In this document: one piece after another, positions 35,681 to 44,928 of the stretch | Position numbering within the stretch: the stretch's first letter is position 1 | How the letters are laid out: the number at the start of each line of letters is the position of its first letter | Assembly: GCA_050951845.1 (NCBI GenBank) | Contig: JBMNJV010000006.1 | Span: 186,001 to 250,000 of the forward strand | Source of the DNA: UBA5436 sp050951845 | Lineage (GTDB): Bacteria; Bacillota; Clostridia; Saccharofermentanales; DTU023 | Length of the DNA stretch: 64,000 nt | Direction of reading: 5' to 3' | Translations under genes and position numbers: made by a program | The notes under the pieces: generated by a model | Told to the model about the DNA's origin: nothing | Seen by the model: the letters and a program-made list of their open reading frames with translations, nothing else | Database searches by the model: none

Positions 35681-35709
35681 ATTGTATAACTAATATGTTT
35701 TTAAGACAA
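35681..35709 (-). promoter_or_regulatory. Probable promoter of pgk-tpiA
   Basis: TTGTCT (35709-35704), 17 bp, TACAAT (35686-35681) on the minus strand in the 128-bp gap to the divergent glycosyltransferase gene. Confidence 0.5.
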
Positions 35710-35749
35710 ATATTATTAATTACTAAATTTGGTTAAGGAGATAAAACTC

Positions 35750-36676
35750 TTGAAAATAACTCTGATCATCCCTTGCTTCAATGAAAGCCGAATTTTATCA
35801 AAAACAATCCTTACCTTGGAGAAAATAATGGATGAAATTGCAGACTATACTCTGTTATTTGTTGATGACGGTTCTACAGATGATTCCTGGGAATTATTAA
35901 CGAAAGCTGCTCAGCAAAATTCAAAGATCAGTGCTCTGCGCTTATCACGCAACTACGGAAAAGAAGCTGCTCTCTGTGCAGGATTGGAACAAGCGGAAGG
36001 CGATGCGGTAATTATTCTGGATTCCGATCTGCAACATCCGCCCGAACTGATTCCTGAAATGATCAAACTCTGGCAACAAGGTTATGATGTAGTTGAAGGG
36101 GTGAAACAATCCCGCGGTAAAGAAAGCTTGTTTTCCAAATTATCTGCAAAATTATTCTACGGTTTATATAAAAAATTCTCCGGAAACAGTTTGGATAATG
36201 CCTCGGATTTCAAATTGCTGGATCGTAAAGTCGTTCTTGCCTGGCGACAATTTAAAGAAAGAGATACTTTTTTTCGCGGTTTATCAGCCTGGATGGGATT
36301 TAAGCGAATTGTGATCCCTTTTGTCGTACAAGATCGTGAAGGCGGCAAATCCAAATGGTCATTCCGCAAATTATTACATTTAAGCATTTCCGCCATTACC
36401 GGGTTTTCAGCAAAACCTTTATTGATTGTTCCGCTGCTGACATTCATCCTTTTAGTATTCTGTTTGATTTTAGCTGTGCAGACTTTGATTAATTGGTGTC
36501 TGGGTCATGCTGTTGAGGGTTTTACAACAGTTATTCTGCTTGTTTTATTAATCGGATCGGCAATTATGATCAGCTTAAGTATAATCGCATTATATATTGC
36601 CAATATTTTCAATGAAATTAAAGGCAGACCGCGCTATCTTATTTCGGAACAGCTTAATCTGACAGATAAAGAATAG
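35750..36676 (+). CDS. Family 2 glycosyltransferase, polyprenyl-phosphate type, with two membrane helices
   Basis: 308 residues starting at TTG 35750, set by AAGGAG at 35735-35740; a TTG seven codons earlier overlaps that SD. GT-A fold: ITLIIPCFNES, LLFVDDGSTDDSW and VIILDSDLQHPPELIP (the DxD-type site near residue 95) are typical of GtrB/DPM1-like enzymes that move a sugar from a nucleotide to polyprenyl phosphate. The C-terminus has two membrane helices (about 225-250 and 262-290). The acceptor and sugar are unknown. Divergent from pgk-tpiA and 20 bp before the PHP gene, likely one transcript. Confidence 0.9.
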   Translation: MKITLIIPCFNESRILSKTILTLEKIMDEIADYTLLFVDDGSTDDSWELLTKAAQQNSKISALRLSRNYGKEAALCAGLEQAEGDAVIILDSDLQHPPELIPEMIKLWQQGYDVVEGVKQSRGKESLFSKLSAKLFYGLYKKFSGNSLDNASDFKLLDRKVVLAWRQFKERDTFFRGLSAWMGFKRIVIPFVVQDREGGKSKWSFRKLLHLSISAITGFSAKPLLIVPLLTFILLVFCLILAVQTLINWCLGHAVEGFTTVILLVLLIGSAIMISLSIIALYIANIFNEIKGRPRYLISEQLNLTDKE

Positions 36677-36696
36677 AAACGCAGGCTGAGTCTGTA

Positions 36697-37632
36697 ATGA
36701 ATTATCAATTAGGTTTATTTTTAAGCAAAATCACAAAAGCAGGCGGGATTGATCTCCATACTCATTCAACAGCGTCTGACGGAAGTTATACTCCGCAGCA
36801 GCTAATGCAACTTGCTCAAACCAATAACCTGATTTTTATCGCCTTAACAGATCACGATACAATTCAGGGCTGTCTGGAAATCATCGGGCAATATCCTGTC
36901 CTTGAAGATTTTCTGAATGCCGCGCGGCATTCAGAAAAAGATCTTGTAGCCGAGCAATACAAAATCGAAAAAAATACTGAACAAGATCCGATATTGATTC
37001 CCGGCGTTGAATTGTCGGTAATTTTCGAAGATCAGGAAATTCATCTGCTGGCATATTATTCCGGACAAGAAATCAGACAATTGGACAGTTTTTTAGAAGA
37101 GCAAAGAGTTTTGCGCAGTATACGTAATCAGGAATTAATTCAACGTATCCGCGACTTGGGAATACCTATTCCGCAAAACGAGCTTAATCCTTCGCCTGAA
37201 CAACCGGTCACCGGCAGGGTAAAAGTTGCCAAATGGTTGGTTGCCAATAATTACGTTAATTCTATTCAACAAGCATTTGACGATTATCTGGCAGAAGGCA
37301 AACCGGCATACGTTCCGCGCCGACGGGTTGAACTTGAATATGCTCTGCAATTGATTGAGCAATCTAATGGCTTTCCTGTAATCGCACATCCTCATCAATA
37401 CGGTTGGTGCAAAAATCATACTTTATTAACTGAAAAAATTACAAAGATTATGAATCTGGCAAAGATCGGTGTTGAAGCTTTTCACAGTAATGCCAATCCC
37501 GAACAACAAAAAATGATCTTCGCTCTCGCCGAAAAACTAAATCTGCCTTTTACCGCAGGCAGTGATTTCCATGGCATCAATAAAGAAGATCATCAACTAT
37601 ATTCTTTTAACTATAAACCGATTGTTTTCTAA
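36697..37632 (+). CDS. PHP-domain metal-dependent phosphoesterase
   Basis: 311 residues. Metal-binding motifs of the PHP family: DLHTHSTASDGSYTP (near 20), LTDHDTIQG (near 52), the E in PGVELSV (near 105), VIAHPHQYGW (near 230) and AGSDFHG (near 288). Closest in layout to YciV/TrpH-type enzymes that remove phosphate from nucleoside 3',5'-bisphosphates or trim short RNA. There is a roughly 25-residue insertion after LEIIGQYP (LEDFLNAARHSEKDL region). The SD before ATG 36697 is weak. The stop overlaps the stop of the convergent VanW gene by 3 bp. Confidence 0.87.
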   Translation: MNYQLGLFLSKITKAGGIDLHTHSTASDGSYTPQQLMQLAQTNNLIFIALTDHDTIQGCLEIIGQYPVLEDFLNAARHSEKDLVAEQYKIEKNTEQDPILIPGVELSVIFEDQEIHLLAYYSGQEIRQLDSFLEEQRVLRSIRNQELIQRIRDLGIPIPQNELNPSPEQPVTGRVKVAKWLVANNYVNSIQQAFDDYLAEGKPAYVPRRRVELEYALQLIEQSNGFPVIAHPHQYGWCKNHTLLTEKITKIMNLAKIGVEAFHSNANPEQQKMIFALAEKLNLPFTAGSDFHGINKEDHQLYSFNYKPIVF

Positions 37633-39869
37633 GGTATCACTTCACCTGAATCTGCAGGCGGGTTTTCAACAGGCGGATCTACGACCGGAAGATCCTGTGC
37701 AGGAGGATCTGTTGGAGGATCTGTTGGAGGTTCTGTTGGAGGTTCTGTAGGGAGTTCTGTAGGAGGATCTGTAGCAGGCGGTGTAGTAGGGGGCTCGGTC
37801 GGAGGTTCAGTTATCTCCGCTGTAGAAGGTGTTGTATCTGCTGTTGTTGGTGCAGCAGTCGTTTCCGAAGTTTCAGAAGAAGACTGCGCAGAGGTCGTTT
37901 TCTCAGTTGTTGTTCCGGAAGTTGTACTGTCCGGTGAATCAGGATTATATTCAACAGTACCAGGATATGACCAGTAATAAGAATTATTTAAGTGAACCCG
38001 ATCATATTCAACACCGTCCCGATAGTACACTTTGTCGGTTGACCAGTTTGAACCGATTATTCCGTATTTCACCACAACTTCCTGACCCGGTTCCAAATTT
38101 TTATTAACGACCCTGTTCGGTGCTTTAGGAGCAGCATCACTTACATAATGCGGATCTAAATCAATAGTTACTCCCGGCGGTAGTTTTTTACCGTAAATTT
38201 GAAATTCAATTGAGGTAGCATCGATATAATATCCGACAATCGCTATCGGGTAACCGGTATTATTTACAAACTTTAAATCAGACCAGTCTGCGACCATTGC
38301 ATCAATGCCTTCAATTGCATATGAACTCGGAATTGTATGGTTATTGCGTTCGGTTATTTCCAAATCTGCTCTGACTGCAGCTAAATATAATGTGCTGCTG
38401 CCTTGGCAGATGCCACCGCCGATTACAGACTCTACCGAACCGTCGTCAGCAATTGCACCGCCATATGTATAACCGTTTTCTACGGAAATAGGATTAATAT
38501 TCGTCCAATATGAAAACTCTTCGCCCGGTTGAATGATCATTCCGCTGAGTATTTCGGCAACCCTTTGAACATTGGAATCACGAGCAGGGTCATTAGAAAC
38601 CAAATTTGTCACTCCGGAAGAAATAAAGCCGAATTCAACATCTTGTTCTTCTTCAGGAACTTCATCCGATTCAACAAATTCCAACTTAACCGATTCATTT
38701 ATTTTATTTTCCGAAAAGGCTTGTTGCAGTTTGTCAATTAATTTTTCCGTATCCAGTTTATAACCTTTGGTACCTTCTCCGAATTCGAATTCCAAAGTTT
38801 CAAGATTAAAAGACTTTGCCGTCAATTTTCCCGGTTTGATTTCCACTTCTGCGGCAAAATCTTCTACAGCTTTTTTCAGAGCAACTTGATCTACCGTAAA
38901 AATCGGATGTAAAGTGTATTTGTTTTCATTAACTTCAGCTAAGTCTGTTATTTGTGAACTTGCTTCAATCGGATCGGACGTAGTACCTTCAATGGTTTCC
39001 GCATTTACGATATAGAGAAATAAACTTGCTTTGTTACCAGGACTTTGCTTAAGTAAATCAGTCAGCTTTTCTGCATTTTGATATATTTTTTCAAGATCCA
39101 GACCGACTCCTAATTCCAGCACATTAAAACTTGATTTTTTCTGATTATCTTCATCTTTTTCATTCTCTAAATTTATTTTAATGTTTTTTAAGATATCTGA
39201 AGATTTTTCAGTCATTTGCTTTTCAAAATCAGCGTATTCCATACCGCCTAAAGAAATACCGCCAAAATAAATATTTGATGCAATGCCTTCTTCCTCAACT
39301 TCAGTGACAAGCTCAGTCTTGGTTGTTTTAGAAACTGCTTTGGTCACATCATCTTCCGATATCGGTGCACGGTCTTTCATAAAATGAATAACAGTGACCA
39401 CCAGCAGAATTAAAGCTATTGCAGACAAAACATAAACTAAATATAGAGTTCTGTCTTGTTTTTTATTTTTCTTATTTGAATTTGGTTTTCGATCATTGCT
39501 GTAACCGGACGCCGTTTTTTTGCCGGTTCCGGGGTTCATGCTCTTATCAGCTTTTATCTTTGAATCATTAGCTGTTCGTGAATTTGTACTATTTATAAAT
39601 CGTGGATTCGGCATATTTCTAACTTGCGGATTTTGTCCGTTATTAATACGAACCGCTCCATTATGAGATCCCGGATTTACTCCCATATAATTGAGGGGTT
39701 CAGTAATTTGTGAAGGTCTATTATTGAGGAGTTCAGTAACTTGTGAAGGTCGAACTCCGCCTTGCCGGTTTTTGGGAACAACATTTTGTTTCGCCCGATT
39801 ATTAACTTGCCGGTTAATTGGTTTATCCGGTTTTCTATTTGGTTGATTGGCATTGTTTCTATTCGTCAT
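37629..39869 (-). CDS. VanW-domain membrane protein with Pro/Thr-rich tail
   Basis: 746 residues from ATG 39869 (MTNRNNANQPN), set by AAAAGG 6 bases upstream. A hydrophilic N-terminus rich in N, R, P and G (1-125) precedes one membrane helix (about 133-152, LVYVLSAIALILLVVTVIHF). The extracellular part has repeats of the PG_binding_4 kind (about 175-425), then a VanW domain (about 455-590: FSYWTNINPIS, GGAIADDGSVESVIGGGICQ, LYLAAVRADLEITER). A G5-like segment (ELEPGQ-type, here KNLEPGQEVVVKYG) follows, and a final 90 residues of P, T, S, E and D (TEPPTEPPT). VanW proteins are linked to the cell wall; their reaction is not established. It is convergent with the PHP gene, stops overlapping. Confidence 0.87.
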   Translation of the reverse strand: MTNRNNANQPNRKPDKPINRQVNNRAKQNVVPKNRQGGVRPSQVTELLNNRPSQITEPLNYMGVNPGSHNGAVRINNGQNPQVRNMPNPRFINSTNSRTANDSKIKADKSMNPGTGKKTASGYSNDRKPNSNKKNKKQDRTLYLVYVLSAIALILLVVTVIHFMKDRAPISEDDVTKAVSKTTKTELVTEVEEEGIASNIYFGGISLGGMEYADFEKQMTEKSSDILKNIKINLENEKDEDNQKKSSFNVLELGVGLDLEKIYQNAEKLTDLLKQSPGNKASLFLYIVNAETIEGTTSDPIEASSQITDLAEVNENKYTLHPIFTVDQVALKKAVEDFAAEVEIKPGKLTAKSFNLETLEFEFGEGTKGYKLDTEKLIDKLQQAFSENKINESVKLEFVESDEVPEEEQDVEFGFISSGVTNLVSNDPARDSNVQRVAEILSGMIIQPGEEFSYWTNINPISVENGYTYGGAIADDGSVESVIGGGICQGSSTLYLAAVRADLEITERNNHTIPSSYAIEGIDAMVADWSDLKFVNNTGYPIAIVGYYIDATSIEFQIYGKKLPPGVTIDLDPHYVSDAAPKAPNRVVNKNLEPGQEVVVKYGIIGSNWSTDKVYYRDGVEYDRVHLNNSYYWSYPGTVEYNPDSPDSTTSGTTTEKTTSAQSSSETSETTAAPTTADTTPSTAEITEPPTEPPTTPPATDPPTELPTEPPTEPPTDPPTDPPAQDLPVVDPPVENPPADSGEVIP

Positions 39870-40100
39870 ACTCATCCTTTTAGATTTATTAATTAACTCT
39901 GATATAACATCATTTTTGTACAAATTTACGCATTCTTATTATAGCATCTAAAATAATATTTCCCTTGTTTCAAAAACTAAATTATTGAACATAACCATTA
40001 TATAGAAGTATAATACAAAAAAATGTAACAATTGCTCCATCAATGAAATTTAATAATTGATCAAGTATAGTTTTGTATGGTCAGAAAAGTCCGCAATCAA

Positions 40101-40131
40101 AAACAGCCTATACAAAATGCATAGACTGTTT
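40101..40131 (-). terminator. Rho-independent terminator of the SH3-NlpC/P60 gene
   Basis: Stem AAACAG-CTAT / ATAG-CTGTTT with one mismatch, followed on the minus strand by TTTTGATTG, about 60-90 nt past the stop. Confidence 0.75.
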
Positions 40132-40187
40132 GATTATAGGTAAATGATTGATTTAGCAGCTTTCCTTATCTGCTGTTCAAAATGAAA

Positions 40188-41858
40188 TCAATAGAAAATA
40201 CGTCTTACATAAGCCAATGAACTTGCCCAGTAGCTGTCCAGCGCATTGATTTGAATACCGTCACTCGGATTCATCGCATGAACAAATTGTCCACCGCCGA
40301 GATACATTCCCGAGTGGCTTACTCCGCCTCCGCTGAAAGCAAAACATAATACATCGCCAGGAGCTAATGCCGAGTAATCACCATAGGAGAACGGAACAGC
40401 TATACCGTCACTTGCTTGACTGGCTGCTGATCTGCTGATTGATCCGCCTGCTTGGAAAACTGCAAATTGGACTAAACCTGAACAGTCAAAACTGCTCGGA
40501 CCGGCTGCACCATAAACATACGGTAAACCTACTTTACTTGCAGCAATTTGTGCAGCTGCAACACCACCACTTCCACCGGGTGCAACAGGCTCAGCCGGTG
40601 CAGGTGCCTCGGTTGGTGCAGGTGCTTCCGTCGGAGCAGGTGCCTCAGTCGCTACAGGTGCCTCTGTCGCCACGGGTGCCTCAGTCGCCACAGGCGCTTC
40701 GGTCGCTGCAGGCGCTTCGGTCTGAGCAGGTGTCTCGGTTGCTGTTGTAGTTGCAGCAGGAACTTCCGCTGAAGCTCTCAATGCATCAATTTCTTCTTGC
40801 GGTACAGGATCACTGCGTAAAAGATCTTCTCTTATATATCCGCTGGAACCGCTATCGTCGGAAACTGAGTACCAGCCGTCGGCATAGCTTTGTAAATAAA
40901 CAGGTTCACCGTAATAAAGCGTATTATTAATATGTGAACTCGTATTTGCTTCAGATCTTAAATTAGCTGCACCGACACCTATATACATAGTTCCGGACAA
41001 AGTTACAAAATCAGATTCGTTTACTGTAACTTCAGGAACAGCTTCTACGGCAGGGGCAACATAATCGAACGATAAAAACGGATTATAGACATAACCGACT
41101 TTTCCTTCAGCCAACAAAATTTCTGACCATTCATAATTTGTTGAAATCTCGGTAACAATATCACCTTGCTCTAATGTGCCGATTACTGCTGCATCAAATG
41201 ATGGGGTTTCTCTGATATTTAACAAAACTGTAGTATTTACATATTTATTGACCCAAGTTTCTTCATATTCGGAAACTTCCGGTTCTTCAGCATCGGGAAC
41301 CTCATCTTCCGCAATATGTTCAGAAAATTCCGGGACCTGTTCAGAAACTTCCGGAACCTGTTCTTCAGAATCCGACTCCTCATTGTTTTCAAGAATAACT
41401 TCATTTTCAATTTGTTGAGGTTCTTCAATTGAATTTTCTTGCGTTTCAGCAACTTCAGATTCAATTACTTCAACTTCAGGATCTTCCTGAACTTCCTCGA
41501 CGCTGATCTCATCTTTTTCTTCTAACTCAACGCCCGCTCTGTCTTCAATTAATTCTTGTAAAGCCAAAGGATTACTGTCTCTTTTAATATGGGCTAAATC
41601 TTTTTCTACGAATTCAGGTATTTCGACTTTTTCTAAAGGTTCAATTTTGACCTGTGAATTTTCTTTTTGATTATTGCCTGAATCGGTATCACTCCGGTTC
41701 GGTTTTACTAATATCGATGTAGCCACAACAGCTATCACTAAAACCGCTGATAATACCGGAATACCATAAAGAAAAACTTTTTTCAAAATACTGCTTGGCA
41801 TTTGATTAAGCATTTTCTTAAATTTTTCGAATACCCGATTATGTTGAGAGTTGTTCAT
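40188..41858 (-). CDS. Membrane-anchored SH3 / NlpC-P60 peptidoglycan hydrolase
   Basis: 556 residues. A short cytoplasmic N-terminus, one membrane helix (about 28-50), an acidic E/V/P-rich stalk (about 60-205), two SH3 domains (about 208-265 and 285-345), a linker of TEAP repeats (about 365-425, ATEAPVATEAPV) and a C-terminal NlpC/P60 domain (about 430-556). The catalytic C is in SSFDCSGLVQF near 458, H in GGVSHSGMYLG near 514 and the third polar residue H in QFVHAMN. Expected to cleave stem-peptide bonds in peptidoglycan outside the membrane. Same architecture as the inactive-looking 24417-25574 protein. Convergence of the stalk and linker repeats suggests length variation. Confidence 0.92.
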   Translation of the reverse strand: MNNSQHNRVFEKFKKMLNQMPSSILKKVFLYGIPVLSAVLVIAVVATSILVKPNRSDTDSGNNQKENSQVKIEPLEKVEIPEFVEKDLAHIKRDSNPLALQELIEDRAGVELEEKDEISVEEVQEDPEVEVIESEVAETQENSIEEPQQIENEVILENNEESDSEEQVPEVSEQVPEFSEHIAEDEVPDAEEPEVSEYEETWVNKYVNTTVLLNIRETPSFDAAVIGTLEQGDIVTEISTNYEWSEILLAEGKVGYVYNPFLSFDYVAPAVEAVPEVTVNESDFVTLSGTMYIGVGAANLRSEANTSSHINNTLYYGEPVYLQSYADGWYSVSDDSGSSGYIREDLLRSDPVPQEEIDALRASAEVPAATTTATETPAQTEAPAATEAPVATEAPVATEAPVATEAPAPTEAPAPTEAPAPAEPVAPGGSGGVAAAQIAASKVGLPYVYGAAGPSSFDCSGLVQFAVFQAGGSISRSAASQASDGIAVPFSYGDYSALAPGDVLCFAFSGGGVSHSGMYLGGGQFVHAMNPSDGIQINALDSYWASSLAYVRRIFY

Positions 41859-42518
41859 AAAACCTCCAATTACCGTTTCCGGTAATTATTATTCTCAAGA
41901 TTATCAAAATGATTCTCTTAATTCTCAAAAGTTGTTAATAATAAAATATTGTTATTAACTATTAAGTATAACTTGTGATTCAATTATTTTAAACTAATAT
42001 ATGGTAAAAACAATTATATTACTGCTTTTTCACTTTGTCCAAGCAAAAATACCTTATTTTCAACAAAAATCACCGTTGTTTTATTGTACTTTGCACTAAA
42101 AATACGTTTACTGTTCTAACTCACACAGATACTAAGCTCTTTTAGATATCGTATTCATATAAAAGTTAAAAATTGCAAAAATGATCTTATATTTATTTAG
42201 CAATGATCTTCACTCATCTCAGTCAGCAACAATTTCCATTCATTCTCGCTCTGATAGCTCTCCTCATTGCCATTAAAAATATTCACAAAATATAACTTAT
42301 CTAAAACAGATTTTTAGCTGATACTTTAAAAAATCATACATGATGTTATCTGATTTATCAACATTTCAAATCTGCCTTCAGCAAGCATCGCACCGGCACA
42401 TTCTATGAAAATGATATTACCTGACGATTTTTGTCATAATCGGATCCTCAAAAGCAATGAGCAAAAGACAAAGGCAACACATATTCCCTGCGCACTGCCT
42501 GTATCAGATTATTTAAGC
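41859..42518. other. Long AT-rich intergenic region, nothing recognised
   Basis: About 660 bp between the divergent NlpC/P60 and PBP genes. No open frame with a ribosome-binding site, no RNA gene and no clear hairpin with a T run was seen. It may hold regulatory sites for both neighbours or be the remains of a lost gene. Confidence 0.5.
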
Positions 42519-42547
42519 TTGTTTGATGCAATAATTGCTACTATAAT
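42519..42547 (+). promoter_or_regulatory. Probable promoter of the class A PBP gene
   Basis: TTGTTT (42519-42524), 17 bp, TATAAT (42542-42547), 30 bp before ATG 42578. A second TATAAT at 42552-42557 has no good -35. Confidence 0.55.
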
Positions 42548-42577
42548 TACATATAATATAAATAAACAAGGTGCTTC

Positions 42578-44827
42578 ATGACTGAAAACAAGAATAAACA
42601 GCTGAAATCAAAAATAGCCAGACGCAAAGCAAAATCGAAATTAGATCTGAAAAAACGTGTGAAGGGCAAACCTTCAAAGCAAGCCAAACCTAATTCTTTT
42701 TTAGGTACTTTATCTTATGCTACTTCACGCGGCTTAAAAATCCTGCTTGTTTTTATCTTGAGTATCGGTTTTTTGATTACAGGATTCGGCAGCGGGATGC
42801 TCGCAGGTTATATTTCAACGGCAAATCCGGTTGCAGTTTCCGACATGAGAAATTTTGAAGAAAACACTATCCTCTTGGATAAAAACGGAAATAAAATTGC
42901 TGAATTAACCGGCTCATCTCATGCCAGAAGAGAATATGTATCTTATGACGATATTCAGCATACTTATATTGACGATGCCTTTATTGCAATTGAAGATGAG
43001 CGTTTTAAAAGTCATCCCGGAATCGATGCAAAAAGAATTGCCAGTTCGGTCATCAGTGCAATTGCCAATGGCGGAACCCCTACACATGGCGGTTCTTCAA
43101 TAACTCAGCAAACTGTAAAAATGATTTCCGGAGCTGACGATATTTCGGCCCAAAGAAAAATTCAGGAATGGTATTCCGCTATTGAATTGGAAAAAACTTT
43201 TTCCAAAGAAGGAATCCTTGAATTATATCTTAATCTGGTACCTATGGCGAACAATATTGTCGGTATCGGTGCTGCTGCCAAAACTTATTTTAATAAAGAT
43301 GCTTCCGAACTCAATTTGTTGGAATCCGCATTTTTAGCCGGTATCCCCAATCAACCGGCTATCTATAATCCGTTGACCGAACATGGTCGCAGAAACTCTT
43401 TGCGTCGTATGCGGACTATTTTAAGCAAAATGGAAGAACTCGGAGTAATTACCGAAGAGGAATATGAAGAATCACTCAACACGGAGCTTATTTTTGATTT
43501 CAGCTACGTCAGTAAAACCGATACCTATATTTATAATTGGTTTGTCGAATACGTGATCAATGAATTGATGACCGACTTGATTACAAAGAGCGGTTACAGC
43601 CCTGAAATGGCGTCTTTGACTGTCTTTAATCAGAGCTTAATTATCGAAACTACAATGGATCCCGATGTACAAAACAAATTGGAAGAAGTTTTTAAGGATC
43701 CCGCTTTAATCTCAAAAGATCCTTCACAAATTCCGGACAGTCCGGAATCGCCACAAGCCGGAATCACTGTTTTGGAAAACAATTTGAACGATCCCGGACG
43801 GATCAGAGGAATGGTCGGAGGTTTCGGCGAAAAGAAAAATAATTTTATTTTTAACAGGGCAACCAGTGCAAAAAGACAACCTGCTTCAGCAATCAAGCCC
43901 TTGGTTGTTTACGGTCCGGCACTTGATTCAAATCTGATCTCAGATGCAACCATTTTCAACGATAAAGCCGTATACCTGGATCCGGGTGATCCGGAGCGTC
44001 CTTACCCTGAGAATTTCTATGATAGTTATCTCGGCAACATGACCCTGGATGATGCCTTGATTAATTCGACCAATACAATTGCCGCAGATTTATTCATTAA
44101 TACGGTAACGCCCGAACTCGGTCTGACTTATCTGAAAATGAGCGGTATCAATCGTTTGGATGAACAATATCCTTCAACCGCTCTTGGCGGACTGTCCGTA
44201 GGTGTCAGCACATTGGATATGGCAGGTGCATACAGTGTCTTGGCTAATGAAGGAATCTATGCCGAACCTACCTCGTATACCAGAGTATTAAGACATGACG
44301 GAACTGTCCTTTTGGATAATATTTCACCACCTCAATCAGCTGTTTACAATCCGTGTTCAGCTTATGTTTTAACTAAGAGTCTGGAAAAAGTTGCCGAGTC
44401 CTGCAGTGCTAAACCGAAAAATATGCATGCAGCAGGTAAAACCGGAACTTCAGAAGATGCAATCGATGTTTGGTTTTGCGGTTATACTCCATATTATACT
44501 GCAGCTGTCTGGTATGGATACGATAATACCAATGGCAGAAAAATCGAAATTCCGGAAGTTGATTTTAACAATGCGGCCGATATTTGGAGGGCTTGTATGA
44601 CGGAAATCCATTCCGGATTAACAGATAAAGACTTTACCCAACCTGTCGGGATAACTGAAACACGAGTATGCGGAGATACAGGCTTATTGGCAACTGAAAA
44701 TTGTCCTAATGCTTTTACGGCTTATCTGATCGACGGTTCGGCAGCAAATCCTTTAAGCAGATGCAATCTTCATGCTCAAGGACAATCTGATATTCCCGAT
44801 CCGGCAATACCCGACCCGGAACCATAG
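42578..44827 (+). CDS. Class A penicillin-binding protein (transglycosylase/transpeptidase)
   Basis: 749 residues. A basic cytoplasmic N-terminus (1-45), a membrane helix (about 48-75), then a GT51 glycosyltransferase: EDERFKSHPGID with the catalytic E near 138, GGSSITQQTVKM near 170, and ELYLNLVPMANN and AGIPNQPAIYNP. The transpeptidase domain has the SxxK site (QPASAIKP) near 437, SxN (STN) near 503 and KTGT near 625. It polymerises lipid II and cross-links peptidoglycan at the membrane surface. The tail ends in DIPDPAIPDPEP. SD AAGGTG precedes ATG 42578. Confidence 0.95.
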   Translation: MTENKNKQLKSKIARRKAKSKLDLKKRVKGKPSKQAKPNSFLGTLSYATSRGLKILLVFILSIGFLITGFGSGMLAGYISTANPVAVSDMRNFEENTILLDKNGNKIAELTGSSHARREYVSYDDIQHTYIDDAFIAIEDERFKSHPGIDAKRIASSVISAIANGGTPTHGGSSITQQTVKMISGADDISAQRKIQEWYSAIELEKTFSKEGILELYLNLVPMANNIVGIGAAAKTYFNKDASELNLLESAFLAGIPNQPAIYNPLTEHGRRNSLRRMRTILSKMEELGVITEEEYEESLNTELIFDFSYVSKTDTYIYNWFVEYVINELMTDLITKSGYSPEMASLTVFNQSLIIETTMDPDVQNKLEEVFKDPALISKDPSQIPDSPESPQAGITVLENNLNDPGRIRGMVGGFGEKKNNFIFNRATSAKRQPASAIKPLVVYGPALDSNLISDATIFNDKAVYLDPGDPERPYPENFYDSYLGNMTLDDALINSTNTIAADLFINTVTPELGLTYLKMSGINRLDEQYPSTALGGLSVGVSTLDMAGAYSVLANEGIYAEPTSYTRVLRHDGTVLLDNISPPQSAVYNPCSAYVLTKSLEKVAESCSAKPKNMHAAGKTGTSEDAIDVWFCGYTPYYTAAVWYGYDNTNGRKIEIPEVDFNNAADIWRACMTEIHSGLTDKDFTQPVGITETRVCGDTGLLATENCPNAFTAYLIDGSAANPLSRCNLHAQGQSDIPDPAIPDPEP

Positions 44828-44928
44828 CCATTTAACCTGACAAGTTATCATAATTAGAAATTCGACTTGGCAAGTAATGCTGAAATACCATACGCTCTAG
44901 CAAGAAAAGCAATTTGAAAGAGGTCAAA

